Shown: piece by piece, positions 1-6,534 of the stretch
Position numbering within the stretch: position 1 is the first letter of the stretch
Layout of the letters: each line of letters begins with the position of its first letter
Source of the DNA: an uncultured Gemella sp.
GTDB taxonomy: Bacteria; Bacillota; Bacilli; Staphylococcales; Gemellaceae
Assembly (NCBI GenBank): GCA_947254465.1
Contig: CAMYEU010000085.1
Coordinates: forward strand, 1 to 7,262
DNA length: 7,262 bases
Reading direction: 5' to 3'
Made by a program: the position numbers and the translations under genes
Notes under the pieces: generated by a model
Seen by the model: only the letters and a program-made list of their open reading frames with translations
The model's database searches: none
Told to the model about the DNA's origin: nothing

Positions 1-10
1 TCACTTAATC

Positions 11-207
11 TTATTTTTCCTTCTCACTCACAAATCCGTTTTTCTCTAATAGTTCTTTAGTTACTTTTTCTATTCCTAAAGGTTGTGCATAGAAGTCTGC
101 AAATTTCTTAGTCCATGTTTTTATCTCACGTGCTTCAGTAAAGTCTACCATAGTTTTACGATATTCTTTTAATACTTCTACGTATGATTTAGTGAATTCA
201 TTGTATC
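11..207 (-). pseudogene. 3'-terminal fragment of a second nitroreductase copy
   Basis: The reverse strand reads 64 codons, beginning YNEF and ending SEKEK before a TAA at 11-13. They match residues 191-253 of the intact nitroreductase at 536-1297, with one extra Lys at the end. I count by hand about 16 mismatches over roughly 187 aligned bases (about 91% identity). Homology stops abruptly at base 207 (729 in the intact copy); beyond it the sequence is unrelated and AT-rich. No in-frame start or ribosome-binding site precedes the fragment, so it cannot make an enzyme: the FMN-binding N-terminal half is absent. Many differences are silent or conservative, as between two alleles that diverged while functional, so this looks like the remnant of a different allele more than a fresh tandem duplicate. 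The copy lies downstream of the 62-residue gene, and the contig ends 10 bases past its stop. Confidence 0.9.
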
Positions 208-246
208 TATAATTTTTTTAAATAGAGTTTAAAATTCAAACTAATT

Positions 247-435
247 TTATTTTGCATTAGGATTCTCATTATTAAAAATTTCTATTAAATTCTCCATATC
301 CTCTTTTGTTGCGTAATGTCTTACGAATGTTCTCGCCGCAGTCCTTCTATTATTCATTAAAGCACGTTCTTTATTTTTCTCATAATAAGCCTTACTCGCT
401 TTCTTTTGTGCTTCAGACGTTTTTGATTCTGTCAT
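247..435 (-). CDS. Small basic protein of unknown function, 62 aa
   Basis: I do not recognise a named family. The protein is short and very polar. Residues 8-31 form a Lys/Arg/Glu-rich, probably helical stretch (KKASKAYYEKNKERA). A second block, RRTAARTFVRHYA (30-42), is followed by an acidic helix (KEDMENLIEIF). From memory, similar short proteins with an R-A-x-x-F-V/I-R core followed by a helix occur as hypothetical proteins in phages and mobile elements of Bacillota; I have not checked this. The ATG at 433-435 was chosen because AGAGGAGA lies five bases upstream. An in-frame GTG at 451-453 would place that ribosome-binding site inside the gene. There is no signal peptide or membrane segment. 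The gene is 100 bp downstream of the nitroreductase and may be co-transcribed with it. It sits between the intact nitroreductase and the orphan copy of that gene's 3' end. Confidence 0.75.
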   Translation of the reverse strand: MTESKTSEAQKKASKAYYEKNKERALMNNRRTAARTFVRHYATKEDMENLIEIFNNENPNAK

Positions 436-440
436 ACTAT

Positions 441-448
441 TCTCCTCT
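441..448 (-). promoter_or_regulatory. Ribosome-binding site of the 62-aa gene
   Basis: Reverse strand AGAGGAGA, five bases before the ATG at 435. It decides the start in favour of ATG over the in-frame GTG at 453. Confidence 0.75.
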
Positions 449-480
449 TTCACTTTAAATATTACTAATTTCTAAACAAC

Positions 481-507
481 AATTAGTCACGTACTATTCT
501 GATTTCC
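481..507 (+). repeat. Left arm of imperfect inverted repeat around the nitroreductase gene
   Basis: Plus strand AATTAGTCAC (481-490), then nine bases, then TGATTTCC (500-507). The same two blocks, joined without the nine bases, occur on the opposite strand at 1376-1393, upstream of the nitroreductase. The arm lies in the gap between the nitroreductase stop and the 62-aa gene. Its function is unknown. Confidence 0.5.
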
Positions 508-535
508 TTAAATTGATTAAATTATATTTAATTCT

Positions 536-1297
536 TTATTCCTTCTCACTCACAAAACCATTTTTCTCTAATAGTTCTTTAGTTACTTTTTCTATTCCTG
601 AAGGTTGTGCATAGAAGTCAGCGAATTTTTTAGTCCAAGTTTTTGTCTCACGTGCTTCAGCGAAGTCTACCATTGTTTGACGGTATTCTTTTAATACTTC
701 TACGTTTGATTTAGGAAATTCATTGTATCCCACATTAGCCGCTTCTGGTAATCTAGGTTTAACTTTTTCAATAGATAACTCTTCATCCTTAACACCTATA
801 CTTAGTCCACATAAGAACAGAGCATTTTCTGGAATATTTAGTAATTCAGAAATCTTATCTCCAAAACTTCTTACTCCACCACAATAAACAATTCCGTATC
901 CTAAAGACTCAGCAGCTAAAGCAGCATTTTGCATCGCAATACCAACATCTAAAGTACCGATAAGTAATGGTTCGTATTGATTAGAAATATCAAACTCTCC
1001 ACCTTCAATATCAAATGATAGTTTAATGTTAGTATAATCTAAACAATATACTAAGAACGCAGCAGAATTTTCAATATGAGCAGCATTACCAGGTGCTTTA
1101 TCACGGACTAAATCAGCGATTTGTTGCTTAGTCTCACCTGTAGTTACGATAATACTATAGTGTTGACCATTCATCCAACTTGCTCCTTGTTTAGAACCAG
1201 CGATGATTTGCTCAAGATGTTCCTTAGGTAGTTCTTTTCCTTTTACAAAACTACGAGTCGTACGATGATCTAGCATCGTTTTAATTACTTCATTCAT
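536..1297 (-). CDS. NAD(P)H-dependent flavin nitroreductase (NfsA/NfrA-like), 253 aa
   Basis: Probable cytoplasmic FMN enzyme that reduces nitro compounds, quinones or flavins with NAD(P)H. The N-terminus carries the HRTTRSF motif (11-17), the position where NfsA-type proteins bind the FMN phosphate. The middle has the LIGTLDVGIAMQNAALAAESLGYG helix region (about 112-135) and GGVR (140-143). A KPRLP motif (180-184) is typical of the NfsA/NfrA branch and precedes the extended helical C-terminus of that branch. Length (253) fits the family (about 240-250). The ATG at 1295-1297 has a GGAGGT ribosome-binding site (1303-1308) five bases upstream. It has its own promoter, and it follows gajB after 189 bp. 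Nothing links it to phage defence; it looks like ordinary metabolism at the island border. The exact substrate and the nfsA versus nfrA label cannot be settled here. Its last 63 codons recur as a fragment at 11-207. Confidence 0.92.
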   Translation of the reverse strand: MNEVIKTMLDHRTTRSFVKGKELPKEHLEQIIAGSKQGASWMNGQHYSIIVTTGETKQQIADLVRDKAPGNAAHIENSAAFLVYCLDYTNIKLSFDIEGGEFDISNQYEPLLIGTLDVGIAMQNAALAAESLGYGIVYCGGVRSFGDKISELLNIPENALFLCGLSIGVKDEELSIEKVKPRLPEAANVGYNEFPKSNVEVLKEYRQTMVDFAEARETKTWTKKFADFYAQPSGIEKVTKELLEKNGFVSEKE

Positions 1298-1345
1298 ATG
1301 TTACCTCCATGGTTAAATGAATTATTTGTTTGTGTCGATAGTTAT

Positions 1346-1374
1346 ATTATAACGTGAAAACATGAGGTTGAAAA
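1346..1374 (-). promoter_or_regulatory. Sigma-A-type promoter of the nitroreductase gene
   Basis: Reverse strand: TTTTCA at 1374-1369 (4 of 6 bases of the -35 consensus), a 17-base spacer, then a perfect TATAAT at 1351-1346. The start codon follows about 50 bases downstream. The -10 lies within a perfect dyad, GTTATA-T-TATAAC (1341-1353), which could be an operator or merely AT-rich symmetry. Confidence 0.65.
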
Positions 1375-1375
1375 G

Positions 1376-1393
1376 GGAAATCAGTGACTAATT
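1376..1393 (-). repeat. Right arm of imperfect inverted repeat around the nitroreductase gene
   Basis: The reverse strand reads AATTAGTCACTGATTTCC, an 18-base match to the left arm at 481-507 except for the nine-base insert there. It lies just upstream of the nitroreductase -35 box. It could be a recombination relic, a shared protein-binding site or chance. Confidence 0.5.
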
Positions 1394-1396
1394 TAT

Positions 1397-1420
1397 ACTA
1401 TTTTACTATTTTACTATTTT
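1397..1420. repeat. Three tandem copies of an 8-bp unit (ACTATTTT)
   Basis: Plus strand ACTATTTT is repeated three times without error, directly beside the right inverted-repeat arm and about 23 bp upstream of the nitroreductase -35 box. Such a short repeat can change copy number by strand slippage. No function is shown by the sequence. Confidence 0.8.
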
Positions 1421-1486
1421 GTTATATATATTTTTCCTCTATTTATCATACATTCTATATACTTAAAGTTATTACCTTACTTTATA

Positions 1487-3310
1487 TTATTTTTCAGAAA
1501 TTTTTTCTACTAACGTAGATTGAGTTAATAAAGAATAAATTTCATTAATATTTTTTTTATCTTGTCTATCATCTTTTCTAAATTTACAATATGTGAATAT
1601 TAAATAACTTTTTGCTCTTGAAAGTGCAACGAAGAATGCACTCTTATCTTCTTCTGGTTGCTTATTAAAATTCCAGAATGCAGAATCCTCTAAACCTAGA
1701 AAATAAACTGCCTCATATTCTAATCCTTTACTTTTATGGATAGTCATTATTGGAATTGAGTTTTCACCCTTGAAATTAGATACTATTTCTATCCATTCAC
1801 CCTGTAATTGAGAATATTCTTTATATAATAATTTTGAAAACTTATCAATGATAGTAGCTAGGTCATTTTTTCCATTGTACATTGAAAAGTTAGAAATAAT
1901 TCTTTTTTCATCTATTTTTTCAATAATACAATAAATTAAATTTAGCATACTTTCTTCATTAGGAATAAAATTTGAAATTAGGTAAGTAATATCACTAACT
2001 ATATTGTCAATCTCCTTATAGGATTTTGCTAAAATTAATTCATCAGTAAACTCATCTACTCCATTGATATTTCCATAAAAACTACTAATATTTTCCCAAA
2101 TTAAAGGATCTCGTTTTCCTTGACTGCATGATATTAAATCTAATAATAGGTTACAAGTAGGGTCTTTTAAAAGCTCTTGATATTCATTTTCAATTCTTGC
2201 TCTAATCCCTTTACTGCTTAATGTAGTTATCAATTTTGAACTATAATCATCAACCTTCTGTTTTGCTAGAATACAAATTTCTGATGATCGTATACCTCCT
2301 TGAATTTTTGATTCTATATCATTTGCAATTAACTCAGCTTCTAAACTTTCATTTTCAAATTCAAATAATGTTATTTCACCCTCTTGAAATTCTGGATAAT
2401 TATTGGTCTGAATAGAACTTTGATTTCTATTTAATATCTGATGAACCTCTTTTTGAAATTCAACAAGTTTAGGTACAGAGCGGTGATTCATCAACAATTG
2501 ATATTCATTTGAATTAAAGTCTCGAATATAGTCTGGAAAAATATCAGGCTTTGCACCTGCCCATCTCATAATGGCTTGCTTATTATCTCCAACTGCTGTT
2601 AATTTACAAGACGAACCTAAAAAACAAGTTTTTAATAAATCATACTGGGCATATGTAGTATCCTGAAATTCATCTAGAAATACAAAATCGTATGTCATTT
2701 GAAGTGCTTTACGGATATATTCGTTAGTAGCTATTATTTGAGTACTCAACTTTGTTATTTGACTATACAAGAGAACCGGATTATTATCTTGTGTTCCTTT
2801 TAGTAAATCCTTTTTTAATTTGTGAGTATTCCCGTCATTAAGTATAATATTTTCGACAAAATTTCTTATATCTGACATTCTACATCCATTAACATTAATT
2901 TCATTCATAGAGAGTAGTTCTTTTATAGTATCCCAATCTTCAATCAAATAATCTCTTGATGGTCGTATATCCTCAGGTAGAACATCTCTAAATTGGTCTA
3001 AAATTCTCTTTTCAAAAGCCGAATAGGTTAATGAGGTAAAACGAGAAGCATATTCATCACCATAACGTTTCTTAACTCTTTCTTTCAAATTTGATGCAGC
3101 ATCCGTTTTGAAACTTAATGCTAGAATTTTTTTCGGAGAAACGCATTTATTTGTAGAGAATAGATAGTCTAACTTTTGAGCTAGTAATTCAGTTTTCCCT
3201 GCACCTGGTCCAGCAATGACTAAACAGTTTGTTACATCTTTGACGGCTTCTAATGCAGTCTTTTCTAAAATGATATCTCCTTTAGGAAACCACTCCTCAC
3301 TCTTTATCAT
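1487..3310 (-). CDS. gajB: Gabija anti-phage protein GajB, UvrD/Rep-like helicase, 607 aa
   Basis: Superfamily 1A helicase-like ATPase, the partner of GajA. All core motifs are present: Walker A AGPGAGKT (33-40), motif Ia LALSFKTDAA (63-72), motif II FLDEFQDT (211-218), motif III VGDNKQAIMRWAGA (240-253), motif IV LMNHRSVPKL (273-282), motif V IMTIHKSKGLEYE (521-533) and motif VI VALSRAK (561-567). Known Gabija work shows GajB uses nucleotides and DNA ends and assembles with GajA to stop phage growth. The ATG at 3308-3310 was chosen because GGAGGT lies seven bases upstream; an in-frame TTG at 3340 would add ten residues but lies upstream of that site. The gene overlaps gajA by 14 bp, so translation is probably coupled. 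At 607 residues it is longer than the Bacillus cereus reference (about 490, from memory). No clear terminator follows. UvrD/PcrA itself is unlikely: the protein is shorter and is paired with an OLD nuclease. Confidence 0.93.
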   Translation of the reverse strand: MIKSEEWFPKGDIILEKTALEAVKDVTNCLVIAGPGAGKTELLAQKLDYLFSTNKCVSPKKILALSFKTDAASNLKERVKKRYGDEYASRFTSLTYSAFEKRILDQFRDVLPEDIRPSRDYLIEDWDTIKELLSMNEINVNGCRMSDIRNFVENIILNDGNTHKLKKDLLKGTQDNNPVLLYSQITKLSTQIIATNEYIRKALQMTYDFVFLDEFQDTTYAQYDLLKTCFLGSSCKLTAVGDNKQAIMRWAGAKPDIFPDYIRDFNSNEYQLLMNHRSVPKLVEFQKEVHQILNRNQSSIQTNNYPEFQEGEITLFEFENESLEAELIANDIESKIQGGIRSSEICILAKQKVDDYSSKLITTLSSKGIRARIENEYQELLKDPTCNLLLDLISCSQGKRDPLIWENISSFYGNINGVDEFTDELILAKSYKEIDNIVSDITYLISNFIPNEESMLNLIYCIIEKIDEKRIISNFSMYNGKNDLATIIDKFSKLLYKEYSQLQGEWIEIVSNFKGENSIPIMTIHKSKGLEYEAVYFLGLEDSAFWNFNKQPEEDKSAFFVALSRAKSYLIFTYCKFRKDDRQDKKNINEIYSLLTQSTLVEKISEK

Positions 3311-5384
3311 GTTCAATACCTCCAAGTAATTCTTCAGCACGGTTAACTATTTTTTCAAATACAGGGGGCAGATTTCTTGTTAATTCATCATTACTAATAG
3401 ATGATAAAAATTGCATATGAGTTGTTGGCTTTCCTCTACCTAAAAAGAAATATTGATACCAAATCATTAATTCTTTCTCTTCTATAGTAAAACTATCCCC
3501 CGGTCCACTCTTATCCTTTAAAGTAGCTATCTTTGCTTCTTCTATACGTTTTTCGAGGCCTTTTAACTGCAATTTATCAATACAATCCAAATCAGTTAAT
3601 TTTACCTTTTTACTATTCCCACCTGAATCAGCATATAAAACGACTGGGCCTTCCTTCGAAGATAACATATCCAGATAATGTTCCTTATAATACTGTAACA
3701 TTAAGAAGTCAATATCAAGTGGTGCAGAAAAGAAAACATTAAATTTTTCTAAATGATTTATCCAGGATAACAATGGTTGAGAGAGGATATCAGATATCTG
3801 ATTAGAATTAATTCTAGCAATCTCTTGATCGTTCAATATTCTGCCATCTTTCATTTTCACTAAATCATTACGCTCAATACCTATTTTTAGTAACTGCTGG
3901 ATAGCATATTGTACTCTCCCCCAACCACCTCCGTATCTCTCATTATCAAAATCCAACAAGGTAATATGAGGAATTCTGAGAGCATTTAATAATTTCCAAA
4001 AATAGTTGACATGTCTGCCCCCTAAAGGGACAATTGAAATCTGAGAGCTATCTACCTCTTTCCCAAGTAAATCAAAAAACTTTGGTAATAGCAGTTCCTC
4101 ACTGTCGCCTTCACCTAGAACTACTAACTTCGCAAAATATAGTTCAGGATAAGCTTGGATTGCTCCCTTAATATATTTATAAGATTCATCTATAGCTTGA
4201 GGTAGCTGTATATCAGAAACAATGGTTTGAAGAACTCTGTCATTATTTTCTATTCTTAAATACCTCAAATCTTCTGGGTCAATTCTTTTTACAATAGCTG
4301 GAGAATGTGACGTTAAAATTACTTGAGAGTTGTCATTATTGCCTAATTGCTTAAATCTTTTTATCAGTTTTCCAATGTGATGTGGAGCAATATGATTTTC
4401 TGGTTCTTCTATTGCTAAGATAGTTAGTACTGGTGGAATCAACTTAAATCTTGGATTATCAAGATTTTCTTCACGGTCTTTGGTAATTTCTAACTCAATA
4501 TCAAGTATCGAATCAACAAGTGAAAAATAAAAAATAGACCTCAGTCCATCTCCTAGATCTGAAACTGTAAATGCTTCTTCAGTGGTTGTTGGTGAAAATT
4601 TTAAGGCAATCTGTCTAAGTGCTGTCGCCATCTCAGAAGAATTAATAATCAACTCTGCTTGAGAAAAACGGTTATCTTCATGATATAATCCCCATGATTT
4701 CTGAATCACATTGTTGATCTGAGTTAATGCTCCATTTTCAGATAAAAAGGTGTTATTCAACTCATCAATTTTATCTGTAATTTCATTTATCTCATCTTCA
4801 GTCCAATTTATACTATTTACCAACCTACTTAACATACTACCTGAAGCATTACCCAACTCCTTCTCAGGCGTTCTTGAAGCAGGTACATAAAGTACCCTAA
4901 TTTTATCCAAATCCTTTCTAGGAGCACGATGTTTGTCTTCATCTCTAATAGTATCTTCATCAGATGAAATATAATAGAATTGAGTATCAACACTTCCTTC
5001 AACTGTTCCATCATCTTCCCAAGAAGATTCTAACCTGATTCGTAGAAATGGTTTGGCATCATCTTGAGAAACTGTAAAGTGTTCAAAGAATGTTGGAATA
5101 GCAGCTCCATATGAATTTCTATCTATCTCATCAAATTCAAAAATAGTTTCTATAAAAAGCTCCCTTGTATTTTCACCAGGCCTTGATCCTTTTGGTAGAT
5201 GAAAATCATTTTTTCGAATGATTCTATCGCTTTGTTTATCTGAAAACAGCTTACTCAATGCCTGTAATACAGTTGTTTTTCCCGAACTATTATTTCCAAT
5301 CAGTACCGTTTGATTGTTAAATTCAATAACTTGTCTTTCACCGAATGATCTAAAATTATTAATAATTACTTTTGTTAATTTCAT
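3297..5384 (-). CDS. gajA: Gabija anti-phage protein GajA, OLD-family ATPase/Toprim endonuclease, 695 aa
   Basis: The N-terminal half is an ABC/SMC-like ATPase: MKLTKVIINNFRSF start, Walker A GNNSSGKT (30-37), signature LGDGLRS (277-283), Walker B ILAIEEPENH (322-331) and H-loop TSHSP (358-362). The VLYVPASR segment (164-171) is typical of OLD proteins. The C-terminal half is a Toprim nuclease: VVLGEGDSEELLLP (421-434, catalytic Glu425), LLDFDNE (476-482, the DxD metal site), a second acidic pair at 557/559, and GRGKPTTHM (649-657), whose Lys651 probably matches the conserved OLD lysine. From published work on the family, GajA is a site-specific DNA-nicking enzyme held inactive by nucleotides and released when phage replication depletes them; it forms a tetramer that binds GajB. 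ATG 5382-5384 has AAAAGGAG just upstream. All catalytic residues look intact. It is longer than the B. cereus reference (about 580, from memory), with much of the extra length in the Toprim half. Confidence 0.95.
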   Translation of the reverse strand: MKLTKVIINNFRSFGERQVIEFNNQTVLIGNNSSGKTTVLQALSKLFSDKQSDRIIRKNDFHLPKGSRPGENTRELFIETIFEFDEIDRNSYGAAIPTFFEHFTVSQDDAKPFLRIRLESSWEDDGTVEGSVDTQFYYISSDEDTIRDEDKHRAPRKDLDKIRVLYVPASRTPEKELGNASGSMLSRLVNSINWTEDEINEITDKIDELNNTFLSENGALTQINNVIQKSWGLYHEDNRFSQAELIINSSEMATALRQIALKFSPTTTEEAFTVSDLGDGLRSIFYFSLVDSILDIELEITKDREENLDNPRFKLIPPVLTILAIEEPENHIAPHHIGKLIKRFKQLGNNDNSQVILTSHSPAIVKRIDPEDLRYLRIENNDRVLQTIVSDIQLPQAIDESYKYIKGAIQAYPELYFAKLVVLGEGDSEELLLPKFFDLLGKEVDSSQISIVPLGGRHVNYFWKLLNALRIPHITLLDFDNERYGGGWGRVQYAIQQLLKIGIERNDLVKMKDGRILNDQEIARINSNQISDILSQPLLSWINHLEKFNVFFSAPLDIDFLMLQYYKEHYLDMLSSKEGPVVLYADSGGNSKKVKLTDLDCIDKLQLKGLEKRIEEAKIATLKDKSGPGDSFTIEEKELMIWYQYFFLGRGKPTTHMQFLSSISNDELTRNLPPVFEKIVNRAEELLGGIEHDKE
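3318..3323 (-). promoter_or_regulatory. Ribosome-binding site of gajB inside gajA
   Basis: Reverse strand GGAGGT, seven bases before the gajB ATG at 3310. It forms the Gly-Gly codons near the end of gajA, so initiation on gajB occurs within the last codons of gajA. This supports coupled translation and fixes the gajB start. Confidence 0.85.
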
Positions 5385-5728
5385 TTATTCTCCTTTTTTA
5401 ACTTTTCTTATTTTTAAAAAATGATTTTCACTATTTCCTTTACATATCATAAACTAGATTAATACTTTAATTACCTATAGCTATGCATTATTTGGAAAAT
5501 TACTATTTATAAAATACCAATTCATATTTTATAACATCATATTTAATTGAAATTTAATCCAAATATATAGAATGACCATCTTTTGTTATATTTTCATATT
5601 ATTAATTCTTGTACCTATCTGTTGAATATCTAGCTATCTAATTGCACACCCCTAGATACAATTCATATTCTATATATTTATTACTTATAATCACAAATAT
5701 TAGGTTCTAAAAATATTATTTTTTTAGC
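5385..5728. other. 344-bp AT-rich intergenic region upstream of gajA
   Basis: I find no gene: all frames on both strands are broken by stops at short intervals. The gajA ribosome-binding site lies at 5390-5397. Several -10-like hexamers exist on the reverse strand (for example TATGAT at 5451-5446), but none has a well-spaced good -35 box, so the gajA promoter cannot be placed with confidence. A 7-bp dyad, TATCTAG (5627-5633) and CTAGATA (5652-5658), surrounds the only G/C-rich patch (around GCACACCCC). It could bind a regulator, but this is unproven. Confidence 0.6.
5707..5727 (-). terminator. Possible weak hairpin after the frameshifted gene
   Basis: The reverse strand reads CTAAAAA, a 7-base loop, then TTTTTAG, immediately after the TAA at 5729-5731. 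The stem has only one G-C pair and no separate U-tract beyond it, so termination would be poor. It may simply be AT-rich symmetry. Confidence 0.25.
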
Positions 5729-6386
5729 TTAAATTAAATTTACAAATACATATCTATTTTCCGGTTTCTCTTCTGAATACTTTCCAAATATTATAGATAT
5801 TCTATCTCTTAATTTTTTCATCTCTTTTTCCTTTGTAGTTCCCTCATAAGATGATGATTTTTCTAAAATTGGATTATCCTCTAGATCGAAATGATACAAA
5901 CAAGTTTTCTCTTTTATACTATCACATACTCTTTCTAAATCACCTAATTTCGCTTTATCTTCAAGAGAAAAATTAACCTTATGTCTATACTGATTTCCTT
6001 GTATCTGAATATCAAATGATGATGTAGTACCTTCGATAGGAAGATCAATCCCAAAATGGTGTCCTCCCCTTATTCTACCAGAGTATGTTTTATACCCTAA
6101 ATCAGAAATATTATTCTGTAAATTCGCATAATGAATCTTCTCGATAACCGACCTTAATCTCATACCTTCAAGTACCTTATTACTAGATTCTTCTAAAAAG
6201 TATGATTCACCATAGCTTATCTTTTCAATTGAAAATCTTCTAATTTTACATACTTAATATCTCTAAAATTATTTTGTTTATAAACTATATCTTCTTTTAA
6301 ATATCCCCTATTTTTTATATATAACTGTTGATTTTTTTAAAAATTTCATCATAAAACTTATTTTGAATGTACTTTTCTAGCATCAT
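5729..6386 (-). pseudogene. Unknown gene split by two frameshifts (about 219 aa when joined)
   Basis: The family is not recognised. Three consecutive open segments on the reverse strand join into one plausible protein. Segment a: ATG at 6384-6386, starts MMLEKYIQNKFYDEIFKK, stop at 6315-6317. Segment b: 6220-6336, including NRGYLKEDIVYKQNNF and KLEDFQLK. Segment c: 5729-6253, including ISYGESYFLEESSNKVLEGM and then the long C-terminal part. Adding one A to the A7 run at about 6334-6340 and one A to the A4 run at about 6222-6225 restores a single frame of 219 codons plus stop. Start ATG has AAGAGG eight bases upstream and an extended -10 promoter beyond. The C-terminal part is charged, with GRIRGGHHFGIDLP and a Glu/Lys-rich helix; no signal peptide or membrane span. 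If translated as is, an N-terminally short form could only start internally at Met 6161-6163, where no good ribosome-binding site is visible. Its place between a KAP NTPase and Gabija suggests a defence-related role, by context only. Confidence 0.75.
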
Positions 6387-6421
6387 AATTACTACCTCTT
6401 ACAAATTCTGTTATATCTATA

Positions 6422-6430
6422 ATTATATCA
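6422..6430 (-). promoter_or_regulatory. Extended -10 promoter of the frameshifted gene
   Basis: Reverse strand TGATATAAT: perfect TATAAT with the TGn extension. There is no convincing -35 box, as expected for extended -10 promoters. It lies about 36 bases before the ATG at 6386, and downstream of the terminator that follows the KAP gene, so the unknown gene seems to be its own transcription unit. Confidence 0.55.
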
Positions 6431-6483
6431 TATTTTTTACAGAAAAAAATATAAATCTTTGAAATCGTTTTTATAGTTTTATA

Positions 6484-6519
6484 CAAAAATTAAGAACCTA
6501 GAAATAAATTCCAGATTCT
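6484..6519 (-). terminator. Rho-independent terminator after the KAP NTPase gene
   Basis: Reverse strand: AGAATCTGGAA (6519-6509), loop TTTAT, TTCTAGGTTCT (6503-6493), then TAATTTTTG. All 11 positions can pair in RNA, two as G-U, followed by a short U-rich tract. It is weak in G-C pairs but well placed, 15 bp after the KAP stop codon. Confidence 0.55.
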
Positions 6520-6534
6520 AACTTATAAAAATTA

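Noticed and set aside
436..453. GTG start at 453 adding six residues to the small protein
   Set aside because: The ribosome-binding site AGAGGAGA lies inside this extension and is ideally spaced for the ATG at 435.
3311..3340. TTG start at 3340 adding ten residues to GajB
   Set aside because: GGAGGT is seven bases before the ATG at 3310; the TTG has no comparable site and would deepen the overlap with gajA.
3533..3742. Plus-strand open frame inside gajA
   Set aside because: Antisense to a well-supported gene, with no ribosome-binding site or recognisable composition.
5385..5450. 21-codon open frame ending directly before the gajA ATG, as a possible leader peptide
   Set aside because: It has no ribosome-binding site, and its last codons are simply the gajA ribosome-binding region.
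5510..5620. Short stretches on the minus strand that read like coding sequence (for example NITKDGHSIYLD)
   Set aside because: They are broken by stops every 10-15 codons, with no start or ribosome-binding site; expected by chance in AT-rich DNA.
6222..6340. Programmed -1 frameshifting or polymerase slippage to express the split gene
   Set aside because: The A7 run could slip, but the second site has only four A's and no slippery heptamer, so two efficient shifts in one gene are unlikely.
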